The notes beneath the pieces were generated by a model, which saw only the letters and a list, made by a program, of their open reading frames with translations, searched no databases and had not been told where the DNA came from. Shown one piece after another: positions 10,841-23,860 of a stretch of 64,000 bases of DNA; the stretch's first letter is position 1, and each line of letters begins with the position of its first letter. This DNA is from Talinum fruticosum (Eukaryota; Streptophyta; Magnoliopsida; Caryophyllales; Talinaceae). The position numbers and the translations under genes are program-made. The stretch spans positions 682,001 through 746,000 of the forward strand of contig JAITYX010000004.1 of assembly GCA_021018815.1 (NCBI GenBank), given 5' to 3'.

Positions 10841-12852
10841 TCTAGAGCTCCTCTCCCATTTTTTTAGACTTGTCACTAGTTTTCAATTATATATGAATAA
10901 GGCTATTCATGTGATCCCTTCAACAAAAGACGTAAGTCTTTTAGAGTTTCATTTATAGTGGTTATAAATTATTTAGATCGTTAGGTTTATTCGACATTCT
11001 AACATCATAATCAAATGAAAAAAATGGCTTTTTATATAAAAAAAAATTAATTTGTACTAAAAACTTTAGCATGATGCATATGAAAAGCAAATCTGTTATT
11101 CTATTTATTAAATTAAATGTTTAAATATCTTAAATTATATGTAGTTTTAAAAATGTGTAACTATTATATAAAAATAATTTACTTATTCAAATTTCAACTC
11201 TAGTCGAGTGGAAGAATACTATCTTGTAGAATTATATGGGTCCCCTCCTCCATCATGCAAATGGGGAGAATAGAGAGTTCTTGAGAGGGAATAAGTAATA
11301 ATCCTTGAATATAGAAAATTTTAGAATTTCAGGAGAAGGAGTACTATCAGCTGATTTATGGAAGTGAGGTTGTTTCACATCGATTATGTATTTAAATCTT
11401 TTTTAATATAAGTTGGTTCTAATGATTTAATACTATTTCTATTTAAATTAGATATTAGATTTGTGTGGTAAAAATAAAAAAATATATAATGGATGAACTT
11501 TACTCTAAATACGAATTAACGGTAACTCGGTTCTATTGAAATAGAGGAGAATATATTATTTGATTCAGGGCCCAATTCACACAAAACATCTATTATACAC
11601 TCGAGAGTATATGCTCCCATCACATATGTCAATAAATAGTTAGACGAAAAAAAAATTATGAATCAAATATAATAACGTGACATCTAAAAATATATGCTTC
11701 CAAATGAATACAAAATGTACAGAATTCATATCCTTGGTCTTCCTTGACGGTGGTAACAGACGGCTAAGATGTTCCCATATGGTAAGATGCTGGCCTCAAA
11801 GGGTTCTAAAGTGGGGCCCATCAATCAAGAAAGGTTAGAAAAAAGAAAAAGAATAAAAACGACAGGGCAGGGCAGGGCAGGGCAAGGCATGGCAATGGCA
11901 TCCTTAAGTCAAATCAAATAAAAAGTAGGCATCTTAAATGCTTAATTTGATAACTCAAACTCATATATATATATATATTCTTTCTTAGCACATGTTCTGT
12001 TCTTAAAAACCATAAACAATCAAACTACCAACTGTTCCAACAGTTTTATAACAACCCCTAAATTTTTTTTAAAAAAAGAGAGAAAAAAAAGAACCCAAAA
12101 ACTTATAGATTCTTGTCTTCTAATTTAAGTTTGGTTACCAGTTTTTAACTATAACTTAGAGTGACATGTGTTTGTCTTTCTTTCTATTTCTAGGGTTGTA
12201 GAAAGTTAAAATTCTAATTAGTTAAATATTAGTGTTCGATAAGATAGTGCTTTAAATAGGGTTGTAGTAAGTTATATTGCTTCATGTGTTGTTTATGAAA
12301 AGTTAATAATATTAATTTTTCACATTTAAAAGTAGAGGTTTATATAATTTTGTAAAAAATATCCCTTCATTAATTTAATATTTGACGAGTTATCTATATC
12401 CTTTTGTGTTAATTAGCTATAATTAGTTGATTCAACCGCTAAATTTACTAAATGTATTTCCTTCAACTCGCTTAGTTAAATAGCTATACGAGTAACCCAC
12501 ATTTTAACAGTTATCCGCTTCACAAACAACTCTCTATTACTCAAATAGCTGATTTTGCTTGAAAAGGGTGTTATTTTAGATTTTATTGAAAGATATCTAT
12601 TATAAAACTAATTGAAATCAAAATAAAATCTATATGTTGAAAAAGATACCTGCATATATCTTTGCATGCGTTTATCTTGTAATTTAATTTTGTGTATTAT
12701 CTTTGTGACCAGGGTGTTTTGCGGTGGCAGGGAGGTTAGTTAGATGATGGTTTATGGTCGTTATTTGTTCCATTTTCCCTCTTTGTTCTCCTTGGTTATT
12801 GTTCACAGTCATGTACTATATATTTTGTTATTGCCTTTTTTATTATTATTTA
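10841..12852. other. AT-rich intergenic DNA
   Basis: No gene is seen. It contains a GGGCA pentamer array (11864-11885) and a short AT run near 11964-11979. Confidence 0.6.
11864..11885 (+). repeat. (GGGCA)n array, quadruplex-capable
   Basis: Four GGG runs (11865-11867, 11870-11872, 11875-11877, 11880-11882) are separated by CA dinucleotides. This is a textbook intramolecular G-quadruplex pattern in an otherwise AT-rich stretch. Confidence 0.85.
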
Positions 12853-13364
12853 GAAAATTGGATGAAAATAAATTAATTTTTGGGTAATTTGATTATAATA
12901 AGTCATTTTGTTTTACTTGACTAGTATGACTTTTAGGGGTAACTTTTTTGTCAAACCACCATCAAGTTTGACCATCTTTAACTCACCTGAAAACGAGAGG
13001 TGGACGGTGCTTTTGAACACTTCAATAATAATCTTCTAGATTTAGTGGTTTCTTCTTTTAATTTGAATGAAAGAATGATTATATTCGATTTTGAGAATTT
13101 AACTTTTGCAAGAGAAAAAAAATAAGTGCATAACGTGACACATCAAGTCTGCCTGTCTATCAAATTTCAAATGAAATCAAACAAATATAATGAGTCATCA
13201 TTCATGTCTACCAAATTAGTTTCTTGATGAGTCAAAGGTGATCAAACTTGATGGTGGTTTGACAAAAAATATCACATAAACGTCATACTTGTTCACATTC
13301 AAAAAAAAGAATAAATTATTTTCATCCAATTGACCCAATGTTGGTTTATTTTCGTCCAATTTTC
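12853..13364. mobile_element. MITE-like element with long terminal inverted repeats
   Basis: The left arm (12853 to about 12992) and the complement of the right arm (about 13220-13364) match over roughly 140 bases. Shared blocks include gaaaattgga, tttttgtcaaaccaccatca then agtttga, and tttgactca/tttaactca. The unmatched interior of about 230 bases has no transposase. Long arms suggest a Mutator-like non-autonomous element. No clear target duplication was found. Confidence 0.7.
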
Positions 13365-13447
13365 CTTTTCTTTTTTTTTTTTTGCATGTGCTTAATGTAC
13401 ACAATTCTTTAAAATATCATATAAATTTATAGTAATTATCTGAAATA

Positions 13448-13809
13448 TTCCATCCGTTTCAAAATATATGTCATTTTAAAATAATAAGAAGAAATTAAGA
13501 TGGATAAAAAAGGAAGTTAGTTATATAATAAAACATCTAATATACCCTTCTTATCTACACGAAAATTACAACTCTTTTCTCTCTCTCCTCCTTAATTTTC
13601 TCTATTTTATCACTAAATCCTCTCTCTCTCTCTCAGTAAAATAATTAAAAAAATATGTTATGATATTATATACTGAAAAAGATAAAAAAATAATTAAGAA
13701 GGATAAAATTAAAAAAAAATAATTAATATACTAATATTAGTGTAAAGTGACAAGTATTATGAAATGAAAAAAGTTAGTTAAAGTGACATATATTGTGAAA
13801 CGGAGGGAG
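13448..13809. mobile_element. Stowaway-type MITE
   Basis: The ends read ttccatccgtttcaaaata and, on the complement, ctccctccgtttcacaata, matching the Stowaway terminal consensus (ctccctccgt...). Both ends are flanked by the dinucleotide TA (13446-13447 and 13810-13811), the family target duplication. Both arms continue into tgtcacttt/tgtcatttt. It is non-coding and about 362 bases long. Confidence 0.88.
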
Positions 13810-13811
13810 TA

Positions 13812-16800
13812 CTATTTTTACCAGGATCAAAATTTGTGATCAATAACAATGTACCTAGTATCAATCCATTAAATTTTGATTTGCCTTTAATACCGAGCCC
13901 AATCAAAATTTTGCCAATAGTAATATTTGAAACTTAAATGATTATTTTTGAAATATTAAAGAAGGGATATTATATTAAATGATTATGAAAAACTGGGAAA
14001 ATAAAATAAATTAAGATTTTAAATCAAAGTCTAAAAAATGTGTGCAATCCCCCCGGGGTTTTGTTTGGGTGCAAGAAATAGAATTTCATTAATATTGCAG
14101 AACATTAAAAAATATATATATAACCAAACAAATGAAAATATAAAGTAGAAAGTTTCAAATTAGTATTTTGTGACTTTCGAATAACTAATATAATTAATAA
14201 GCGAATAGCTTGTCTCTCCCTCCTCATTTTCTTTCTCCGCTAATCTTATTAATGATCAAATTAAGCTACTACGGGCATTTCAATATCTATAGTTAGTGTA
14301 ACTTAATATTCACTTATAGCTCTTTTTTAACTTAATCCAATATGTTGTTGTTCAAAGTACGGCGAAGAGATTCAAAAATATGTCAAAATTTTTTTAAAAA
14401 AATATAAATATATGTTGCTTTGGTATATACTTTATAGACGAGATATTCTTCTGATGAGGACAGCTACACTATGACTATTATCTTTAAAACTGTTGAAGAG
14501 TAACAACATCGTTCCCTTAAACTCCTCATCAATATTGTTTAAACAAAAAGTAATGTAATGACACAATAAAGTCGAACAACAATGAACAATATGATAAAAA
14601 AAAATCATTATAGGACCAAATTAGGCAACCATAAGATTCTAAATATACCTTAGTTAATGCCTTGATTAAGATTACACAAGATTAATGTTCTACTCAAATC
14701 TTATTCAAAAGTTCGATTTTTTTTTTAAAAAAGTGTTATTATAAAGAGAAAAAGAATGGGGAGGGGAAGAAAAGGACAAGAGAAAAGAGGAGTGAAGTTC
14801 GGGATGGGAGGTGTAATAAGCACTATGCATACTGCAAATTAATAAATGAGAATCTCCCTTTCATCCTAGTCAATATGGGCGGCTTCCTTCCTCTCTTCAA
14901 AATCTAATATGATGACTTCTTCACTTAGCTTGGGTCATAAAAAGGGCGGAAACATACCGAGCTTATATTTCTAAATTTTAACCTCATGATCGTATCACTG
15001 ATAAATACTAACCGTTAAGTACTGAAAATAACTAACTGTTAGTAACTTTTGACAACTACAAAGTGTAAATATGCGTAACATTGATAACCGTCGGTAAACA
15101 TTAACTACTAATTATAAAATATTAAAACGAACATACCCTTAATATTGTATCAATATTTTTATTTTACTTTTACATACCAAGCTCTTTTTCTTTTGATGAT
15201 CAATGGGTGTTGAACGACTCTGATTTTTCTAATGAGTATGTTGAATATTAGGAAATTATAACTAAATTATATGACTTAACTATTCAATGTTCATCGGTAT
15301 TAACAAATATTATTTAGTAACCGTATCAATCATTAGTACTAATGATAAGTTAAAAAGAGTAACCGACCCCTTAAGCGACACTCTTAAGACATTGTGCCAA
15401 AATATTAGAAAATATAGTAACCCATTAGGGTTGGAAAATCTATTCAAGAATTGGGGCTAATCTAATGTTTTTTAAAAAATTGAAAATTACTAGTAGTATG
15501 AAAAAAGGTCCTTTCGATGATTTGTTAGAATTTTTCATCAATCTCCTTCATCCAAATATGATATACTGCTTTAGCAATCCACTTATATTAAAAGTTACAA
15601 AAGGAAAGGGATATTTTTGAAAGAAGTTGTATTAAATATGAAATTAAACAAAAAATAGATGGATTTTTTTTTAATATGAAAACAAATATATGAAAGTTGG
15701 GTGTAGTATATTGCGAATTAACCTTTTGCATTTTTTATTTGTAGCTTTAAATTTATAACTGGTTGAATATAATTATAATTAAAAAATGTTTGCTAGGCTC
15801 CTAATGCATAATTCTTTACTACGATACCCAAAAGAGGTTAGACCGAGTTGACTAACCTCTACATTCTCACACTTTCGTCCCATATTCGATTTTGGTAGGA
15901 GGCAAATTCTCCGACTTTGTTCGAAATAATTTGCTTGTGGTGGGTTTGTTTTTCGAATTTAGTATGAAAATTATTAAGGTACTCTTGAGATAAGGACCCA
16001 ATAAAATACAGTCACTTACTAATAAATTTCTTTTCTACTATAAAATAATGAATGAAAAAGAGCACAAAAGTTGAAAAGGTCAAGGACATAAAAGGGTAAT
16101 AGAAAATATATTCTTCATCATGAATAATCAAAACTTAATCACACCACTTGCTCGACATGGATGGATAACCAACCAAAAACACAATTAGGAGATTTTTGTG
16201 TTTTTATCATTTTGTATTAAATTATTTGGTTTATGTTTGTTTTTGTCTAAATGAGTCATAAATGACAGCATAATTTAATTGAGAGGGAAAATCAAATCCG
16301 GGACCTCATATATTCGAACTTTAGTTTTAACCATCGTATTAAGATCTTATTGTTTGATGATGTTTGTTTATAAAGTTCTTTTAATTTAAACAAAAAGGTC
16401 TTTGAATAACAAATAATATAACTTGCAGCAGCAGGTAAATATGCGAATGGAAAATTAAAGAAATTAAATAAAAATATATAAAAGACAAGTTGGATTGATC
16501 TCTCTCCCTTAATTGTAGGGATAAAATTAATTTTGAGCCTTTGATTAATTTATCTCATTAATCTCAACCTTTGATTAATTTTAACCCTTCTCTCACTGGT
16601 CTTCGGGGTCTCCCTCTTCAACTTGCCCGTAATTAACCTCCCCACCTCCCTCCCAAAGCTGTCACACTTGCACTAATTAACCTCCCCTCCCAAAGCTGTC
16701 ACCCCTCTATCTCTCATGTGAACTCTTTCTCCCCACCCTTTCTCTACCGTCACCATCTCTCTCTTGTTCATTCACTAATTCAGTAATTCCTTTTTACCCA

Positions 16801-18870
16801 ACCTTCCCTCACCAAACAACTTTCTCTCTCCCCATTTTGCCCGCTCCGTTATTCATCCTCTTCCCCAATTAACCGGGATTATACGGATTCGAGGCACAAG
16901 CTACTGTGTGCAAATTCAGAACAAGCAAGTTATATAGCTTGACGACCAAATTAAAAATGCTACTTGTCAAAATAAAATCCATGTATCTTTAACGGTTTCC
17001 AAACAGAATCAATAAAGTTCAAGTACATGAGCGCAAAGTTGTACTCTTGAAAAGATGAATTGTACCCTTCAATTGGGTAAAACCCGAAGATCCCAAAACC
17101 CCCGAATTCAATTATTTGTTCTATAGATTTGTATAACAAAGCGTATTACCTACAGACTAGCCGTCTCCTCTGTCTTGTCCGAGCCTTCACGCAAATGTAA
17201 ATGGCTAAAAGATTTTATCTATTACACCCCCACATTAATTTTTCTTTTATCTTTTAACACAGCTTATAGTAAACTATATAATACTAATAAATGTACAAGT
17301 AGCCATATAATACTTTTTTTCTTAAATAAATTATTGTTCATTTTTGGTAAAACAAGTTGATTTATTTTTGTAATTGATTTGTTATAAAATCAACTTAATC
17401 TATTTTTTTGTAACATTAACTATTTTTTAATTTTTAAATTGATTTCTTATTTTCTATAACACCAATTTTTAAGATTTTTAATAAATAACCTTTGTACTTA
17501 TATTTTAAAAATATTCTAAGACAATATATAATCAATTAAATGTATGATATAAAAAAATTCGAATCAACGTTTTATATGACTCACCAATTCAATCGATGCA
17601 CTATTCACGTTCATTCGGAGACTGAAAGTTTACATATTTAAAATGGTATTCACTTCTTTTTTATTTTTATTATAATATCAAACATTTAAATTTAATCGTT
17701 GAGGTTATATTGTAGAAATGAGACCGTGAAGGTGGAAGTTTAAAAAAAAAAATTGTTGCCAACCCAATCTTCCCATGTTGTTGCTTGACATTATAGTTTT
17801 AGTTCCTTTAATTCTTTACTAATTCATTGCATTATAAATTATTGTATTGTAGACTTATATTGCTTTGATTATAATACCTTCAAAAATGATTACTCCTCAC
17901 TCGATTATCACATACAAAGTTTATTTCCTTTTAAATTTACCACCAAACTAAGTGATGTTGTCTTTATCGGCTCCTTCGATCAAGTTTTATTCAACTATTC
18001 TCGCTGTGGAGTCAAGTGGGTCACGCGTACGCCCAACATCTATCACAATTTTGGTAAATTAATTTTATAAGGTTTACATGTTCAATTATTGATGCCTTAT
18101 TCTATGTCTCCATACTCATAGTAAATACATATCAAGTCTTAAATATGACAACTGAATTGGAGTTTTTTTTTTCCTCGGTTATTATTTTCTTCCTATTTTA
18201 GTTCATATATGAATAGTAGAAAGAGTGCAATTTAGTTTAATGTTTGCGAGACCATATTATTACTCATATGAAATACTCGTTTACCTAATTCAAGTTAGAA
18301 AAGATAAATTGGTGTAAACTTCCCTCATATGATTCTAATATAAAAGATTAAATCAATACATTAAGGAATTCATATATATTTGGGAGATACTCCAATGTCA
18401 TATGGAATAATAAAATTCCCCATGAACATAATAACCTAAATACTCATATGAAATAATTATTTGCAATTTTATTTCGACATTATAATTTTAAGAGAATAGT
18501 CAAAGCCCATACAACAATTAAAAAAACTTAATCCCAGGTAATCTAAGTATGTAATAGAGACACAAAGAGGAAGGAACTTTATTTAATATCATTTTTTTTA
18601 ATGTATATTCAAGTTATTATTCAACATCATTTCTAGTCAGTTATGTTTATATGGAGATAACTAACTTATCAACAAAACAAAATAAAAAAATGTTATAAAA
18701 AATAGATACATTGATTTAACGCTACTAATATTGTTCAATATATATGCTATAATATATATAGAGATATATATTAACATGTATTTAGAGAAAGTATTGTAGT
18801 TATTAAACTATACTAATATATGTTCCAACTAAAATATTTGTAAATAATCATTTATAATATTATGTAGTTA
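13812..18870. other. AT-rich intergenic DNA
   Basis: I find no gene. A short local duplication at about 16628-16705 repeats an attaacctcccc ... tcccaaagctgtcac block. The rest is AT-rich with homopolymers and very short frames. Confidence 0.55.
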
Positions 18871-18879
18871 TGGACAATA

Positions 18880-21200
18880 CTATGATTCACTCGAATCTAT
18901 AAGAAAGCGACTCCGATACAAATAAGCTCGATTGAATGCTAGATGGAGGTTGTTCACAAAAAGGTGTCAAGATGTTAATAATTCACACTATATTGTTGAA
19001 CGTCAACGATACCATGAATAAGCTAGATTGTGGAACTTATCACTATCACGATCGGGAAGAAGCTCCACAGTGAGAAGGTTTGAACAACGTTATTCTTCTA
19101 CCGGAACCATGATTACATGTAGCAATTGTAACGCTATGATGTGGTATGATGAAATTGCTCCAAGCCGAAGAAGTGGTTCCCTAGATTTAATTTGTGTTGC
19201 CATTATGGTCAAGTAAGATTGGATCCTTTACCGGCACCTCCGCCTCTCTGGAGTCTTTACTTAACAATAGAACTTTCATGGACAATATACGAACTTACAA
19301 CTCCATGTTGTCATTCACTTCAATGGGGGCTTCTATTGACTACTCTATTATGGATGGACGTGGACCATACACATTTCGTATAAGTGGTGAAAACTACCAT
19401 CAAATTGGGTCTCTACTTCCGCCAGAAGGACAACTACCGAGATTTGTGCAACTTTATATATATGACACGCACTTTGAGTCGTAAAATCGTCTCCAAGCTT
19501 TAAACAGAGAAAACAAGTCGACTAGGATTAATTTATCAATTTTACTAGACTTGCAGGCACATGTTAGATGAATGCAATCCTTATGTACATGTTTTCAAAA
19601 GTGTTAGAAATATCCTCAATAGTGGTGTCCAACATGATATACGTATTCGAATCCTTAAATCACGACCGGGGGCAGTATCTTAGACCCACTCGCTGATGAA
19701 GTTGCAGCCCTTATAGTAGGAGGTGGAGGTGCTGAAGAAGTTGGTAGTGATACAATAGTATGCAAAATCAATGGCAATTTACAACGGATTTATGACACTC
19801 ATCCTTCTTATATGGCTCTACGATATCCCCTCCTATTTCCATATGGAATAGATAGTTGGGGAATAGGAATCCTTTTGCTACGAGTCAAAAGGGAAGTTAA
19901 TTTTGTTAGTTGCATCATCCGGGATAGCTGCATTACTACTACCATTTGGTAAAGCTGCACATTCAATGTTCAAGATCCCTATTAATCTTATAGAAGCAAC
20001 GTATTGTTCTTTCTCAAAGCATTCCGATCTAGCTAACTTAATTCGAAAAACATCATTGATTATTTGGGATGAGGCTCCTATGGCACATCGTTTTGTGTTT
20101 GAGATAGTGGATCATACCTTAAGGTACATTTGTGATCAACAAAATATACCTTTTGGAGGGAAATTGTTAGTTTTGGTGGTGATTTTTGACAAATACTTCC
20201 GGTTGTCACCAAGGGAAGTAGAGCGGACATAGTTGCTTGCATCACTGTCCCGATCAAATTTTTGGCCTCATTGCTCTGTCATGCATCCGAGGATCAATAT
20301 GCAATTGAGGGATCTAAGTTTGAGCAATAATAATTATGAACGCTTGCGTCATTTCGCGATTGGGTATTGAGTGTTGGTAATGGTAGTTTGCAAGGGATCT
20401 CAATACATGCAGGGAGTGAGGAAAATTGGATAGAGATTCCATCGAATTCCTCATACATAATGACGATCGGGGTTTGAGCAAGTTAATATCGGAAATTTAC
20501 CCCAATTTATCTACTAGGTACAATGATGGATCGTACATGCAAGAGCGTTGCATACTTGCTCCTACAAATAATGATGTCGATCAATTGAACTTACAAATAT
20601 TATCTATGCTTCCTGGTGAATCCCGCACGTATTTGAGTTCGATACGTTTACGAAAGCAACGACCTCCCCGACATACGGGATATCAACCCCTCCGAGATAC
20701 TACATTGGCTCAATTTATCTGGTTTGCCTAATCATGAACTTCAATTGAAAATTAGTACTCCTGTAGTCCTTCTAAGAAATCTTGATCCATCATTGGGATT
20801 ATGTTATGGGACACGCTTAATCATTGAACGACTTGGGTATAAGGTCCTTGAAGCACGGATCATTACTGGTCGAAATATTGGATAAACGGTGATTGATCTC
20901 ACACCATCATCAACAGATGCACCATTTACATTAAAATGAAGACAATTCCCGATTAAATTGGCTTTTGCGATGACAATCAACAAAATTCAAGGTCAAACCT
21001 TGAACTATGTCGGATTGTATCTTCCAAAACCAAGTATTTTGTCATGGTCAACTTTATGTTGCAATCTCGCGTGTAACGTCGCCATCGGGATTAAGGTTCT
21101 TGATTTCCAACAAGAGCAACATACCGGATAATATTACAAAAATTATTGTTTACAGAGAAGTCTTCAATGACATCCCCTTTCCTCCTTAGTAAACCGACTG
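18880..21200 (+). pseudogene. Decayed Helitron Rep/helicase gene
   Basis: Pieces in shifting frames match the plant Helitron replicase-helicase. An N-terminal part has a CSNCNAMMWYDE zinc-like motif and a CCHYGQVRLDPLP segment (about 19090-19230), followed by ISGENYHQIGSLLPPEGQ (about 19380-19435) and LRYPLLFPYG (about 19815-19850). The sequence then jumps directly to the PIF1-like helicase: VASSGIAALLLPFGKAAHS (about 19905), Walker B LIIWDEAPM (about 20054-20082), and the C-terminal motifs [14 protein letters not shown] (about 20963-21004) and [14 protein letters not shown] (about 21050-21090). Most of the Rep catalytic region and the Walker A motif are missing at the junction near 19860-19900. 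Many stops and shifts show that it is dead. Confidence 0.85.
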
Positions 21201-22460
21201 TATCTTGTTTTGACTTAAGTTATTTTTTACAAATGATTGTATATATTGTTTACATCAATATCAACTCTTATATTTATTGATCATACTTTTAAATTGTGTT
21301 GAATAGATGAATAATTTATCTATTGATACTTCTAAATTACCATACATTTTTAGAAAATTAATATAGCAGCAGTGCATGGGTTTTAGTTAGTTAAATAAAA
21401 ATAGAAAAGAAAACCTTGATTGCCCTCCCTTCTTCCCTTGTTCTTCATTGATTCTCTAACAAAAATTCCTTGTTTTGTTTTGCAAAAATCAAGGCAGGGA
21501 ATTTTTTAAAATGTGTGCTTGTAAATGAAGGATAAATACAATAATTAGCAAATTAAATTTAAAATTAAATAACAAAATAAATATTTTATTTAAGAATACT
21601 TATTTTTAATACATCGATCATTCCTTTTCCATTCACTTGTTTCCTGATGTGACTTTTAGGAACCAGGTATGTAGATCCAATATATATATGTTTCATATTG
21701 AATTATTTACATGTTACCATAAATTGTATTCACAGAGTTGTCATCCATTGACCCACAATGTAATCAATCAACAATTTGATCTCAAACCTTAAAAATATAA
21801 AAGTGCATTTATTAATTTTTTTCAAAAAATAAAGACATACCACTCATTCAAAAAGGAAGAAAAACAAACTCTTATAAATGAAACTTAAGAATTACGTACA
21901 CTTGTATATGAACATAATTATTGAAAAGATCAAAAATTATCATTGTATTTTTACATTTGATGGCATTTTTAACCACAAAGTAGTTTGAGTTTTGAGATAG
22001 AGACAGAGGAAGGAGAGGAGACAAGGGTTATGAACCAAGTGTATTTTAGGTACAAATTAATCCTCCATATTGACCATGACTATAGGAAGGATCAAACTTA
22101 AAAGCCACATCATTTTTATTTTTTTAATTAAAAATATAATCCTTTTAGGCAGTAAGTGTTTAATGTAAAAGTTTTCCCAATAAATATACTTCTAGAAAAT
22201 TTAAATTTGTATTTTCCTCCTTATTAGAGTAAGACCATTCTACATTATCTCCATCAAATATGTAACTATAGGGTTTATGGTGGTGATTGGGGCTAGAATT
22301 CAGAAATTCGTGTTGATCATGACAATGTTTGCTTAACTTGCCAAATTTTCGTGTTTGTAATTGTTGTTTATGCTTTAATCTGTAATTAATTTCTCATAAA
22401 TTTAAACTCACAATGTTGGTTTTTAAAATGTGAATACATGATTATTATTACAATTGTATA
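21201..22460. other. Intergenic DNA, possible Helitron 3' flank
   Basis: After the helicase remnant the sequence is AT-rich without genes. A block at about 21364-21398 (gcagcagtgcatgggtttt) followed by ttagttagtt might be a worn Helitron 3' end, which normally has a short hairpin and then CTRR. The hairpin here is poor. Confidence 0.35.
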
Positions 22461-22461
22461 A

Positions 22462-23211
22462 TGTTAAATGATGTCCCAAAATTAAGTTTAAGCCCAAGAC
22501 AATATTTACTTTTACTTGGCATCAGGTTTCAACCTAAGAGGACAAGAGGAACGACCGTTTTCATGACCAAAGAAGCGAGGGACAGACAACTTCTAACGTG
22601 GCCAGTCCGTGTCCCTTCACCTGCTGCTCGATTTTGTACGTTTTTATTTGTTTCTTACATTGATGACTTAGTTTTATGACTATGTAATTGCAGTGGGAGT
22701 TAAAGTAGGTTTAGGTGTGTTTCTTTTTCTATTTAAAAGAGGTTTATGTACACCTTGAAAGTGTGATAACACAGAGAGTGGAAAATGGAGTGTTGGCAAA
22801 CGGGGGAGGGGTTGTGAAGGAATCACCTAGGGTAGGAGCCCTTGGGAGCGTCTCGCAGCTATTCTAATTAGATGATAAATCTCATGAAAGAGTTAGTTCT
22901 ATTTAGATGGGATTGTAATTAGGGAGAGCCAATTAGAGAGCATCTAATTGAATAGTGCTCTTGTGAGGAGACTGGTGTGAGATTAGGATATCTTGGGTTT
23001 GGTAAGGTCTCGGTGTTTGATATCATTCTTATAATTTCGATAATAGTGGATTTGTTTATGCTTGTGCCGCCGCGCAAGTGGTTTTTTTCTCAAGTTGGGG
23101 TTTCCACGTTAAATCCTTGTCACATTTATATTTTCGATTTTCATTAAATTTTTAATATCCTTTCTGTCATCCTAAATAGGCTTATGCTTTATTATTTGCT
23201 TTAATTTCACC
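22462..23211 (+). mobile_element. Copia-type LTR remnant (plus orientation)
   Basis: The start tgttaaatgatgtcccaaaa parallels the LTR start at 32697 (tgttaggagatgacccaaaa). The 3' half shares ggtttccacgttaaa and the ataatagtgga/ataatagtgat blocks with the intact LTR pair. It ends in ttaatttcacc, followed by taactagtggtttaagagt, a worn primer-binding site of the initiator-tRNA-Met type. No internal coding region follows. Confidence 0.65.
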
Positions 23212-23860
23212 TAACTAGTGGTTTAAGAGTGGGGGCATAATTCCTAATCTGTTTCCGGAGAAAACCGAGCCGATGATGTGGATGATGATTCGGATAGAGG
23301 AAGGATTTCTCGCTCCGGTTCCGTGGACGTGGCACGATCGATCCGATTCCGCGTGGCGACCGCTTGAACACCGCAAAGGCGAAGCCCGGGTGGTGGATCC
23401 CGGGAGCGCCCTCCAACGCTCAAGTTAATATTTGATTTGATTGAAAGGATCGAGGAGATCTTCCTCGATGTGCGTGGGGGATTCTTTGGGAGTCGATAAG
23501 CTTTCCAAAGATGGAAGTTCTTGGGATGAGTGTTAACGAACGTCGATGAACGTTGAATGTTGAGAGCTTAGGAAGCTTGGAGGTAGGATTATGAGAAAGA
23601 TGAGACTTTGTCAAATGTGAACATAACATGTCCCTTGGGATTGGGAAATGGTGTGTATTTATAGGAGATTTTAAAGGGGTAATAGAGTAATTTACCGTGG
23701 TTTAGGGGAAGCCCTAGCCCTAATGGACTTTTGGCTTTTACCTGTCCCGTTAAGGGTTGGCTTGGGTCGAGATCTCCGTTACCCGACTAATTAGGCACGG
23801 TTAGTCGGTGATGTAGTGGGTATGCTTGGTATTGTCCGGAAAATACCCGAATCACTAACA
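23212..23860 (-). mobile_element. LTR-like segment, probable solo LTR on minus strand
   Basis: This stretch is clearly more GC-rich than its surroundings. On the minus strand it would start tgttagtgattcgggtattt at 23860 and carry a TATA-like cctataaataca near 23665. Downstream is a GC-rich leader that includes gagggcgctcccgggatcc, resembling untranslated leaders of plant LTR elements. I found no matching target duplication. The left border is uncertain because it abuts the Copia-type remnant. Confidence 0.45.

Noticed and set aside
23207..23629. Two minus-strand 69-codon frames
   Set aside because: They fall in the GC-rich LTR-like segment and have no recognisable domain.
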